The notes beneath the pieces are model-generated. The model did no database searches. It was not told the origin of the DNA and saw only the letters and a program-made list of their open reading frames with translations. Made by a program: the position numbers and the translations under genes. Shown here piece by piece: positions 1 to 6,078 of a stretch of DNA of 8,736 nucleotides; the first letter of the stretch is position 1, and every line of letters starts with the position of its first letter. The stretch comes from Candidatus Pacearchaeota archaeon. Its GTDB lineage: Archaea; Nanobdellota; Nanobdellia; Pacearchaeales; GW2011-AR1. The stretch is from positions 1 to 8,736 of the forward strand of contig NZDC01000017.1 of assembly GCA_002689985.1 (NCBI GenBank), read 5' to 3'.

Positions 1-2
1 AA

Positions 3-83
3 AAATCCAAGGATTTTGAAGCAACTTCTGCAATTAAAGTAAAAGAAGTTTATAGTGCTGTTATTAAAAGTTTAAAAAAATAA
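3..83 (+). CDS. C-terminal end of an unidentified protein (partial)
   Basis: An open frame enters from the left edge and ends at a TAA at 81-83. The visible 26 residues end in AVIKSLKK, a lysine-rich, probably helical tail. The other two forward frames stop within 42 bases, so this is the only frame that could carry a gene in from upstream. The next gene starts 17 bases later. The stretch is too short to assign a family, and whether it belongs to the same transcript as the methyltransferase cannot be decided here. Confidence 0.55.
   Translation, partial: KSKDFEATSAIKVKEVYSAVIKSLKK
70..80 (+). promoter_or_regulatory. Possible TATA box for the methyltransferase gene
   Basis: The A/T run GTTTAAAAAAA is centred about 26 bases before the ATG at 101, the distance expected for an archaeal leaderless transcript. 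It overlaps the end of the upstream gene and has low sequence complexity, so the call is weak. Co-transcription with the upstream gene is equally possible. Confidence 0.3.
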
Positions 84-100
84 TAAAAAATGAATAAAAA

Positions 101-871
101 ATGAATAAACAAGATTTAATTAACAAAATAATTCTAAAAAAAGAATTTTCTCAATTACCAAAAAAAGATGTTGAATTAGCTTTTGAGCATTTTAATAAAG
201 AAGGATATGTAGATGAAGAAAAAATTAAATTTACTAGAAATTTATTAAGAAAAGTCTTTTCAGCATTTACAAGTCAGAAAATTTTATCTTTGAAAGATAA
301 GTCTCCCGAGTGGATTTTAAAAAAACATCTTTCAACAAGAGAAAGATTAAATTTTTATGAAGAAATTTATAAAAGAATTTTTAATGGATTGAGTAAAAAA
401 TTAAGTATTATAGATTTAGGTTCTGGAATTAATGGATTTAGTTACAGATATTTTAAAGAAATTAAATATGATATGGATTATGTTGGAGTTGAATCTATGG
501 GGCAATTAGTTAATTTAACGAATAATTATTTTAAAAAAGAAAAAATTAATGGGAAAGCAATTCATTTAAGTTTATTTGAACTAGAAAAGATTAAAAAATC
601 AATTAAAAAAACAGAAAAACCAAGAATAATATTTTTGTTTAAAACAATAGATTCATTAGAAATGTTAGAGAGGGATTATTCTAAAAAATTAATTTTAGAA
701 ATTGCTCCTTTGGCAGAAAGAATTGTAATTAGTTTTGCAACAGAAAGTATGATTACAAGAAAAAAGTTTAAAGTTAAAAGAAATTGGATTATTAATTTTT
801 TAAAAGAAAATTTTGAGATTTTAGATGATTTTGAATTAGGTGGAGAAAGATATATTGTTTTTAATAAATAA
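101..871 (+). CDS. ArmA/Rmt/FmrO-like 16S rRNA (guanine-N7) methyltransferase homologue
   Basis: A 256-residue Rossmann-fold SAM-dependent methyltransferase, the same size as ArmA and RmtB, the enzymes that methylate G1405 of 16S rRNA and confer aminoglycoside resistance. Compared with those proteins from memory, it matches along its whole length. The N-terminal helical domain opens with MNKQDLINKI (ArmA: MDKNDVVKKI). HLSTRER at 76-82 matches the family's H-(A/S)ST-(K/N)ER. SAM motif I is IIDLGSGIN at 103-111 (ArmA: ILDFGCGFN). FLFKTIDSLE at 178-187 matches the LLKMLPVL region, and VISF at 209-212 matches VISFP. Differences include Cys to Ser and Pro to Gly in motif I and a poorly kept KGME-NY segment near 221-229. 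Base composition and codon use match the neighbours, so recent transfer is not indicated. An ATG at 90 opens only a four-codon frame, which fixes the start at 101. The fold and family are secure; the target base is inferred. Confidence 0.75.
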   Translation: MNKQDLINKIILKKEFSQLPKKDVELAFEHFNKEGYVDEEKIKFTRNLLRKVFSAFTSQKILSLKDKSPEWILKKHLSTRERLNFYEEIYKRIFNGLSKKLSIIDLGSGINGFSYRYFKEIKYDMDYVGVESMGQLVNLTNNYFKKEKINGKAIHLSLFELEKIKKSIKKTEKPRIIFLFKTIDSLEMLERDYSKKLILEIAPLAERIVISFATESMITRKKFKVKRNWIINFLKENFEILDDFELGGERYIVFNK

Positions 872-872
872 A

Positions 873-880
873 TTTATATA
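873..880 (+). promoter_or_regulatory. Archaeal TATA box for the M16 peptidase gene
   Basis: TTTATATA begins two bases after the methyltransferase stop and is centred about 25 bases before the ATG at 902. This spacing predicts transcription starting at or next to the start codon, that is, a leaderless mRNA. No ribosome binding site precedes the ATG. Confidence 0.6.
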
Positions 881-901
881 CTTCTGATATTTTTTTATAA
901 A

Positions 902-2104
902 ATGAAACCAAAATTCTATAGAAAAGTTTTGAAAAACGGTATGACTATTCTTTTTGAAAAAAGAGATATACCTGTTGTAAGTGTTGTATTTGCTGTAAGA
1001 AACGGGGGCGTTAATGAATCTGAAAAGGAAAAGGGAATTTCTCATTTTATAGAACATATGCTCTATAAAGGAACTCCTACAAGAGATACAAAAAAGATTG
1101 CTGAAGAAATTGAAAAAAAAGGAGGAGAATTAAACGGGTTTACAAGCGAATCAATTACTGCTTATTGGTGTAAGATGCCAAGTAAATACTTGAGTACTGC
1201 TTTGGATGTTTTAAGTGATATGGTTAAAAATCCAAAATTTGATTCTAAGGAATTAGAAAAAGAAAGAAAAGTTATTTTTGAAGAAATTAAGATGTATAAA
1301 GATAATCCAAGACTTCATGTTTTTGATGAGATTCATAAAGCACTTTATAAGAATCCTTTTGGAATTCCTTTAATTGGAACTCACGAAACAATGAATTCAA
1401 TTGATCGGCAAAAAATGGTTAATAAATTTAAAGAAATTTATAGTCCAAATAACATGATTTTGTGTATTGTAGGAGATGCTAATTTTGAAGAAATCATTGA
1501 ATTTACTGAAAAAAATTTTAATGATAAAAAAGGAAAAGTGCCTAAATTTAAGGTTAATTTAAAAAACGAATCTAATATTGAAAAAAGAAAAGGAATAGAT
1601 CAAGCTAATTTAGTTTTTGCATACCATGTTCCTTTATCTGATAATAAAAAAGCTTATGCTGCGCAAGTTCTTAGCACATTAACTGCAGAAGGAATGTCTT
1701 CTAGACTTTTTAGTGAAATTCGTGAAAAAAGAAATTTAGCTTATGCAGTTAAAGGAGATTCTAATATAAATCAAGATTTTGCATATAATTTAGTTTATAT
1801 TGGAACATCAAAAGAAAATGTTGATGTTGTCAAGAAACTTATTTTAGAAGAATTTGAAAAAGTTTCTAAGACTTTGGATGAAAAGGAACTTAACCAGATT
1901 AAAGAACAATTAATTGGAAATTACCATATTTCTATGGAAGATTCTCAAAGTCAAATGGTTAATTTGCTTCACAATGAAATCAATGGAAATGCTAAAAAAT
2001 TTTATGAATTTGAGGAAAATATATCTAAAGTGCAGTTAAAAGATGTAAAAGATCTAGCAAAAATAAAAAAATACAGTTTTTTCGCACTTGTTCCTGAAGA
2101 TTAA
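902..2104 (+). CDS. M16 family zinc metallopeptidase (processing-peptidase-like)
   Basis: A 400-residue protein of the pitrilysin/M16 family, in the size range of the M16B group that includes mitochondrial processing peptidase beta and bacterial YmxG-like proteins. The inverted zinc motif HFIEH is at 48-52 (ligands H48 and H52, catalytic E49), and the third ligand is E127 or E128 in the VIFEEIKM segment about 75 residues on, the standard M16 spacing. The second half carries the conserved GMSSRLF-EIREKR-LAY segment at 264-281, which in M16B proteins supplies the Arg/Tyr pair that contacts substrate. No signal peptide or membrane segment is visible, so it should act in the cytosol on short or unfolded peptides. 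M16B enzymes usually work as dimers of an active and a second subunit. No second subunit gene is visible here, so it may form homodimers or have a partner elsewhere. The ATG at 902 follows a well-placed TATA box. Confidence 0.9.
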   Translation: MKPKFYRKVLKNGMTILFEKRDIPVVSVVFAVRNGGVNESEKEKGISHFIEHMLYKGTPTRDTKKIAEEIEKKGGELNGFTSESITAYWCKMPSKYLSTALDVLSDMVKNPKFDSKELEKERKVIFEEIKMYKDNPRLHVFDEIHKALYKNPFGIPLIGTHETMNSIDRQKMVNKFKEIYSPNNMILCIVGDANFEEIIEFTEKNFNDKKGKVPKFKVNLKNESNIEKRKGIDQANLVFAYHVPLSDNKKAYAAQVLSTLTAEGMSSRLFSEIREKRNLAYAVKGDSNINQDFAYNLVYIGTSKENVDVVKKLILEEFEKVSKTLDEKELNQIKEQLIGNYHISMEDSQSQMVNLLHNEINGNAKKFYEFEENISKVQLKDVKDLAKIKKYSFFALVPED

Positions 2105-2105
2105 T

Positions 2106-2113
2106 CTTAAAAA
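2106..2113 (+). promoter_or_regulatory. Weak TATA-like element before the ureohydrolase gene
   Basis: CTTAAAAA is centred about 25 bases before the ATG at 2135 and fits the leaderless pattern seen at other genes in the window, but it is a poor match to the archaeal TATA consensus. The 30-base gap also contains a T7 run that could terminate the upstream transcript. Confidence 0.3.
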
Positions 2114-2127
2114 CCTCATTATTCTAA

Positions 2128-2134
2128 TTTTTTT
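2128..2134 (+). terminator. T7 run, possible terminator of the M16 gene transcript
   Basis: Seven consecutive T residues lie 24 bases after the M16 stop and directly before the next ATG. Archaeal RNA polymerase can terminate at such T tracts without a hairpin. Its position against the start codon means it could simply be AT-rich spacer. Confidence 0.25.
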
Positions 2135-2941
2135 ATGTTTATTGTAAAGGTTCCAGGAATTAATGGACTTGGAAAAACAAATGGTTGTGAAAAAGCAGGA
2201 AATGCTATTTTAGAATCTTTAAAAGAAATTTACTCCAATGAACAAGGAAAATTAATTAATTCAGATTCTTTGGGTTTAGAAGAAATACATTTAGACAATA
2301 AAAATCTTGAATTAACTAATGAATTAATTCATAAAAATTCATATGAATCATATGATTTAAAACCAAAAACTATTTTTTTAGGAGGAGATCACTCAATTAG
2401 TTATTCTACAACAAAAGCATTTTTAGATTATTGCAATAATTCTAAAAAAGAGCCTTGTCTCATTGTATTTGACGCACATCCAGATTGCATGAAACCAGTA
2501 GATAATAAATTTCCAACACATGAAGAGTGGCTTAGAGCCCTAATTGAATCTGGTTTTCCGAAAGAAAATATACTTTTAGTAGGAGTTAGAAATTCTGATC
2601 CTGAAGAAGACAAATTTTTAAAAGAATATCATATAAAAAAAATATCAATAAACCAATTAACAGAAGATTTACAAGAAACATGCGACTCTATTATGGAATT
2701 TTCAAACAGAAAAGAATTGTATGTGTCTATTGATATAGATGTAATTGATCCAGTATTTGCTCCTGCTACAGGATATCCTGAATCTGGAGGGTTTACAAGT
2801 AGAGAGTTTCTTTATTTAATTCAAAGAATAAATAAAATTAAAAATCTTAAGGCAATAGATATTGTTGAGATTAATCCCGATAAGGATAAAAATAATCTAA
2901 CAGTAAAATTAGGAGCTAAAATTTTAAGTGAGTTAATATAA
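2135..2941 (+). CDS. Arginase/agmatinase-family ureohydrolase, substrate uncertain
   Basis: A 268-residue member of the ureohydrolase superfamily, which uses a two-manganese centre to hydrolyse guanidino or formimino compounds such as arginine, agmatine or formiminoglutamate. All six usual metal ligands are visible: H86 in GGDHS, D113, H115 and D117 in DAHPD, and D200 and D202 in SIDIDVIDP. The C-terminal IVEINP segment carries the conserved glutamate (E246) that binds the guanidino group in arginases. The protein is shorter than typical 300-residue agmatinases. The substrate loop differs: DAHPDCMKP replaces the arginase DAHTDIN type, so the usual substrate-carboxylate asparagine is missing, and THEEWLRAL takes the place of the usual HG motif while keeping the histidine. 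The enzymatic class is therefore clear but the substrate is not. ThpR follows after one base and is presumably co-transcribed. Confidence 0.85.
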   Translation: MFIVKVPGINGLGKTNGCEKAGNAILESLKEIYSNEQGKLINSDSLGLEEIHLDNKNLELTNELIHKNSYESYDLKPKTIFLGGDHSISYSTTKAFLDYCNNSKKEPCLIVFDAHPDCMKPVDNKFPTHEEWLRALIESGFPKENILLVGVRNSDPEEDKFLKEYHIKKISINQLTEDLQETCDSIMEFSNRKELYVSIDIDVIDPVFAPATGYPESGGFTSREFLYLIQRINKIKNLKAIDIVEINPDKDKNNLTVKLGAKILSELI

Positions 2942-2942
2942 A

Positions 2943-3482
2943 ATGAGATGTTTTATTGCAATCAAACTATCAGAACATGTAAAATCAAAAGTTTTTCATG
3001 AATTTGAAAATTTACAAAAGAAGAATTTATTTAGAGGAAAATTTGTTGAGAAAGGAAATTTACATTTAACTTTAAAATTTTTAGGAAGTATTTCTGAAGA
3101 AGAAATAGAAGAAACAAAAAAGAAATTAAGCGAAATAAAATTTGAAAAATTTAATTGTAAAATTGGAAAAACCGGAGTTTTTGATAATGAAAGCCATATT
3201 AAAGTTATTTGGGTAGATTTAATATCTGATAAAATCGAAGAATTACAAAAACAAGTTTCTAATAAATTTTTAGAATATCCTTCTGATTTTAAAAAATTTA
3301 ATTCACATATTACTACAACAAGAGTTAAATTTATTATTAATAAAGAAAAATTAATTGAAGAAATTAAAAAAATTAATTTTAAAAATTTAGATTTTGATGT
3401 TAATGAATTTGTTTTAATGAAATCAGAATTAACAAGGGAAGGACCAAAATACAAAGTTCTTGAAAGATTTAAATTATCATAA
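2943..3482 (+). CDS. thpR: RNA 2',3'-cyclic 3'-phosphodiesterase ThpR (2H family)
   Basis: A 179-residue protein of the 2H phosphoesterase superfamily, the usual length for ThpR (formerly 2'-5' RNA ligase LigT). It opens with MRCFIAIKL, the typical first strand of the family. The two catalytic H-x-T motifs are HLTLKFLG at 41-48 (H41, T43) and HITT at 122-125 (H122, T124). The family opens 2',3'-cyclic phosphate ends of RNA to 2'-phosphates and can catalyse reversible 2'-5' ligation of tRNA halves in vitro. In many archaea the gene lies beside the CCA-adding enzyme gene; here it follows the ureohydrolase gene by one base, and no such gene is visible. There is no own promoter or ribosome binding site, so translation probably depends on the upstream gene. 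A long antisense frame covers most of it and is rejected as a shadow. Confidence 0.93.
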   Translation: MRCFIAIKLSEHVKSKVFHEFENLQKKNLFRGKFVEKGNLHLTLKFLGSISEEEIEETKKKLSEIKFEKFNCKIGKTGVFDNESHIKVIWVDLISDKIEELQKQVSNKFLEYPSDFKKFNSHITTTRVKFIINKEKLIEEIKKINFKNLDFDVNEFVLMKSELTREGPKYKVLERFKLS

Positions 3483-3495
3483 TTAGAACCGAATT

Positions 3496-3504
3496 ATTTA
3501 AATA
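3496..3504 (+). promoter_or_regulatory. Archaeal TATA box for the 92-residue unknown gene
   Basis: ATTTAAATA is centred about 29 bases before the ATG at 3529, with a purine-rich AACCGAA stretch just upstream where the BRE would lie. It is a close match to archaeal TATA consensus and supports a nearly leaderless mRNA and an independent transcription unit. Confidence 0.6.
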
Positions 3505-3528
3505 CATCTCTTTCCTTACTATATTTTA

Positions 3529-3807
3529 ATGGGAGTTAGTGAAATAACTTTTAATGAATTGCTACTTGGACATCCAAATGCTCTGGTTTCTTTAAAAGGA
3601 CTTCATAAAAAAGTTGCAATTATTCCAAGTGAGAAAAAAGAAGGGGCTAAATTAAATATTTTCTTTAAAAATTTAAGTAGAAAAGCTAATGCATATGCTC
3701 TTTTAGTAAGATTAAAATTAAATGGAATATCCTGTTATGTTGCCAATCAAAATATTTCTTCTGAAGATTATCTAATTAACTTAGGCGAATTAAGAGTTTC
3801 TTATTAA
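3529..3807 (+). CDS. Conserved-looking small protein of unknown function
   Basis: A 92-residue soluble protein that I do not recognise. It has no membrane segment, signal peptide or cysteine cluster. The pattern reads as a short helix (EITFNELLL), a strand (KKVAIIPS), a lysine-rich loop, a long helix (RKANAYALLVRLKLNG), a strand (SCYVANQ) and a further helix, suggesting a small alpha/beta fold. A good TATA box precedes it and its base composition matches the neighbours, so it is probably a real gene. It is convergent with the Hef nuclease gene and overlaps it by four bases. The alpha/beta order faintly recalls the anticodon-binding domain of class II tRNA synthetases, but the match is too weak to use. 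Confidence 0.7.
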   Translation: MGVSEITFNELLLGHPNALVSLKGLHKKVAIIPSEKKEGAKLNIFFKNLSRKANAYALLVRLKLNGISCYVANQNISSEDYLINLGELRVSY

Positions 3808-4487
3808 TATGTTTCATTAATAATTTTTCTTAGAATTTCTGCTTTTTTCCCAATAATTTTTTGCAAATCTTCATAAGGTGCATTAATTATTTCTTTTATT
3901 GTTTTGAATTTTTCTAAGAGTTTTTTTGAAGTTGTTGGCCCTATTCCTGGAAAACTTTCAAGTATATATTGCATTTGTTCTTTTTTATTAAATGATTTTT
4001 TTCTTACATTTAATGGAATTTCTTTTGATTTTTTTTTTGAAAGAACTGATATGAATTTTGCAGTGTCTTCATAATTTTTTGTAAAAATTAGAGGAATTTT
4101 ATATTTTAAAAGTATTGAGAGTAAAAAACCTCTAATTGCATTAGGATTCATTCCAATTCTTTCTTCTGAATTATTATAAAGTTCTTGTTCATCTATCCCT
4201 TCAACAATTAATAATTTATTTTCATACTGTTGCAAGTCTATGATTTGACTTAAAAGTCTTCTATTTATAATTGATGATATAAAATCAGTTACTGTTTTTC
4301 TTTCTATTACGACATCATTTACAATATAATCCGCGATTTTTAATGCTTTAAATTCAACATGAAAGCCCAAACTAATGAGTTCAGAAGGAACTAATGAATT
4401 TCTTTCTCTATAATCAACTATTATTTTTGATTTTTCTTTTTTAATTTTTAAAGGTTGTCTTGAAAATAGATTAAATATTTGTTTCAT
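3804..4487 (-). CDS. XPF/ERCC4-type structure-specific nuclease, the nuclease half of a split Hef
   Basis: A 227-residue protein that matches the C-terminal half of archaeal Hef and the stand-alone XPF nuclease of Crenarchaeota. The ERCC4 nuclease domain spans about 20-150, with VDYRE at 24-28 (D25, E28), ADY at 52-54 (D53; the family usually has GDY) and the signature IERKTVTDF at 61-69, so all the usual acidic and ERK residues are present. A tandem helix-hairpin-helix DNA-binding domain follows at about 170-227, with FPGIGPTTSKKLL at 179-191. Such enzymes cut 3'-flap, fork and related branched DNA, usually as dimers through the nuclease and hairpin domains. The ATG overlaps the helicase stop in an ATGA, which implies translational coupling. 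The first 20 residues are basic and do not resemble a helicase remnant. No clear PCNA-interacting motif is seen. Confidence 0.92.
   Translation of the reverse strand: MKQIFNLFSRQPLKIKKEKSKIIVDYRERNSLVPSELISLGFHVEFKALKIADYIVNDVVIERKTVTDFISSIINRRLLSQIIDLQQYENKLLIVEGIDEQELYNNSEERIGMNPNAIRGFLLSILLKYKIPLIFTKNYEDTAKFISVLSKKKSKEIPLNVRKKSFNKKEQMQYILESFPGIGPTTSKKLLEKFKTIKEIINAPYEDLQKIIGKKAEILRKIINETY
3843..3848 (+). terminator. T-run downstream of the 92-residue gene
   Basis: Six T residues lie about 36 bases past the stop of the plus-strand gene, inside the antisense of the Hef nuclease gene. Because the convergent genes leave no intergenic space, any terminator for the plus-strand gene must lie within its neighbour. 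This is a candidate only; T-runs are common in the region. Confidence 0.2.
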
Positions 4488-6037
4488 TTTAGTTTTTCTT
4501 GAAGTTCTAAATTATTACTATTAGATAATTCTTTTTTAATTGAATCTATTGCTGAATGCATTTTCTTTTCCTTGATTTTTGATACATAAAAATAATTTTC
4601 ATCTCTTGTTTTTTTTGTTATAAGTATTATTAATTTTCCTTCTTTTAATCTAGCAGTTCTTCCTGCTCTTTGAATTGTTCTTATTGCAGAAGGAATAGCT
4701 TCATAGAATATAACAATATTTACTTCAGGGATATCTAATCCTTCTTCTCCTATTGAAGTTGCACATAATACATTTATTTTTCCTAAAGAAAACTCTTCCA
4801 TTATCTTCTTTTGTTCTTTTTGACTTAAACCAGTATCTGATTTTTTTGTTTGACCAATAAACATCTTCGCATTTATTCCTTTTATTTTATTAATTCTTTT
4901 AGAAATAATTGCAGCAGTATCTCTAAATTGGGTAAATACAATAATTTTCAATTTATTATTTTTTAATTTTTCCTTGTTTATAATTTTTGTAAGTTCATCA
5001 AGTTTAGGATGTTCTATATTTTTTATTAATAGTTCGTTTGATTTTGAATATATAAAATTAAATTCTGGTTTTGCAACAAGTTTTACAACGCCTTTACTTT
5101 GTTTATTTTTTGCTTGATTTAATAAATTTTTTAAATATTTATTAAAACCAGATAGTGTTTGGGTTTCTAAAAGTTCTAATGCATGTTGAATTTTTATTGC
5201 TTGAGCACATGCACTAACTCCTAACATATAATTAAAATTCCTATTTCCTCTTGCTAAACTTCCCATTATCTTTTTTTGAAGAACAAGAAGTGCTGTTTTT
5301 GAAGAAGGTCCAAAAAGAACACGCCTTAATCTTAATTCTTCAATATATTTATTGAATATTTTTTTTAAAGTATATTGTATTTCTTCAAATTCTTTTGGAA
5401 GTTCTACATTTATTTTTTCAAATTCCAATTCTTGAAGATATTTTTTTACATCAACACTATCTCTAGTTCTTAATTCAACATCCTCTATAGAAAGATTTTT
5501 ACAAATTTCCTTTATTTTTGATTTTTCGCTCCCCGGAGAAGCAGTTAGTCCAAGAATTCTTTGATATTTTGATTGTTTTTTATATTCTTGAGCAACATAA
5601 TTATAATCATAATTTTTTAAACATCTATGAGCTTCATCTTCTATTAATAAACAAACTTCTTCTAAGTCATAAATTCTATTTTTTAAATCATTTGCAATAC
5701 ATTGAGGGGTTGAAAAGATTATATCTGCTGTTTGCCAGATTTTTTTTCTTTGTTCTGCTTTTATTAATCCTGTAAATAATTGCATATCTGCAAATAATTC
5801 TGGAAGATGTTTTTTAAATGAAATTAAATGTTGTTCTGCTAAAGGTTTTGTTGGAGCAAGAAAAACAACTTTTTTCCCGGGAAATTCTTCCATTCTTTTT
5901 ATTGTGAGCATTAATGCAATAAGAGTTTTTCCAAGTCCTGTTGGAAGAACAACAAGACAATTATTCTTTAGACAAGTATTATATATTTTTAGTTGATACT
6001 CTCTAGGTTCTATGTTTTTTAGAAATTTTTTAGGCAT
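4484..6037 (-). CDS. Hef/FANCM-type SF2 DEAH helicase, the helicase half of a split Hef
   Basis: A 517-residue superfamily 2 helicase equivalent to the N-terminal part of archaeal Hef, the homologue of eukaryotic FANCM and Mph1, which remodels stalled replication forks. Motifs appear in order: Q-motif region PREYQLKIYN at 11-20, Walker A PTGLGKT at 32-38, motif Ia APTKPLAEQH at 61-70, DEAH at 134-137, TAS at 165-167, motif IV VFTQFRDTA at 367-375, motif V TSIGEEGLDIPEV at 427-439, and motif VI QRAGRTAR at 456-463 (Hef usually has QRRGRTGR). The segment at about 200-335 between the two RecA lobes is helical and charged and corresponds to the Hef-specific inserted domain. The protein ends about 50 residues after motif VI, where a fused Hef would continue into its nuclease. 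It overlaps the nuclease gene by four bases, and a good TATA box stands 26 bases upstream. Confidence 0.93.
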   Translation of the reverse strand: MPKKFLKNIEPREYQLKIYNTCLKNNCLVVLPTGLGKTLIALMLTIKRMEEFPGKKVVFLAPTKPLAEQHLISFKKHLPELFADMQLFTGLIKAEQRKKIWQTADIIFSTPQCIANDLKNRIYDLEEVCLLIEDEAHRCLKNYDYNYVAQEYKKQSKYQRILGLTASPGSEKSKIKEICKNLSIEDVELRTRDSVDVKKYLQELEFEKINVELPKEFEEIQYTLKKIFNKYIEELRLRRVLFGPSSKTALLVLQKKIMGSLARGNRNFNYMLGVSACAQAIKIQHALELLETQTLSGFNKYLKNLLNQAKNKQSKGVVKLVAKPEFNFIYSKSNELLIKNIEHPKLDELTKIINKEKLKNNKLKIIVFTQFRDTAAIISKRINKIKGINAKMFIGQTKKSDTGLSQKEQKKIMEEFSLGKINVLCATSIGEEGLDIPEVNIVIFYEAIPSAIRTIQRAGRTARLKEGKLIILITKKTRDENYFYVSKIKEKKMHSAIDSIKKELSNSNNLELQEKLK

Positions 6038-6059
6038 AATTAGAAAAAGTTGTTAAGAG

Positions 6060-6067
6060 TATAAATA
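6060..6067 (-). promoter_or_regulatory. Archaeal TATA box for the Hef helicase-nuclease operon
   Basis: On the minus strand this reads TATTTATA, centred about 26 bases upstream of the helicase ATG (6037). It occupies most of the 41-base gap between the helicase and the M50-like gene, indicating that the split Hef pair has its own promoter rather than relying on read-through from the membrane-protein gene. Confidence 0.65.
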
Positions 6068-6078
6068 GTTTTAGATAT

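Noticed and set aside
101..871. Recent horizontal transfer of the methyltransferase from a resistance plasmid
   Set aside because: Its base composition and codon use match the flanking genes, no mobile element or repeat flanks it, and several family motifs have diverged.
836..1057. A minus-strand frame over the methyltransferase/peptidase junction
   Set aside because: It is antisense to the M16 N-terminus and to the TATA box at 873, and its Phe/Asn-rich product is a shadow of AT-rich DNA.
2996..3454. A 152-codon open frame antisense to thpR
   Set aside because: ThpR has both catalytic HxT motifs and fits its family. The antisense product is a Ser/Leu/Phe-rich shadow typical of AT-rich coding DNA, with no motif or promoter.
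4457..4487. A possible PCNA-interacting motif (KQIFNLFSR) at the N-terminus of the Hef nuclease
   Set aside because: The spacing does not fit QxxhxxFF: the hydrophobic position three residues after Q3 is asparagine.
5518..5775. An 85-codon plus-strand frame inside the Hef helicase gene
   Set aside because: It lies opposite conserved helicase motifs, including the DEAH box region, and reads as a Leu/Phe-rich shadow.
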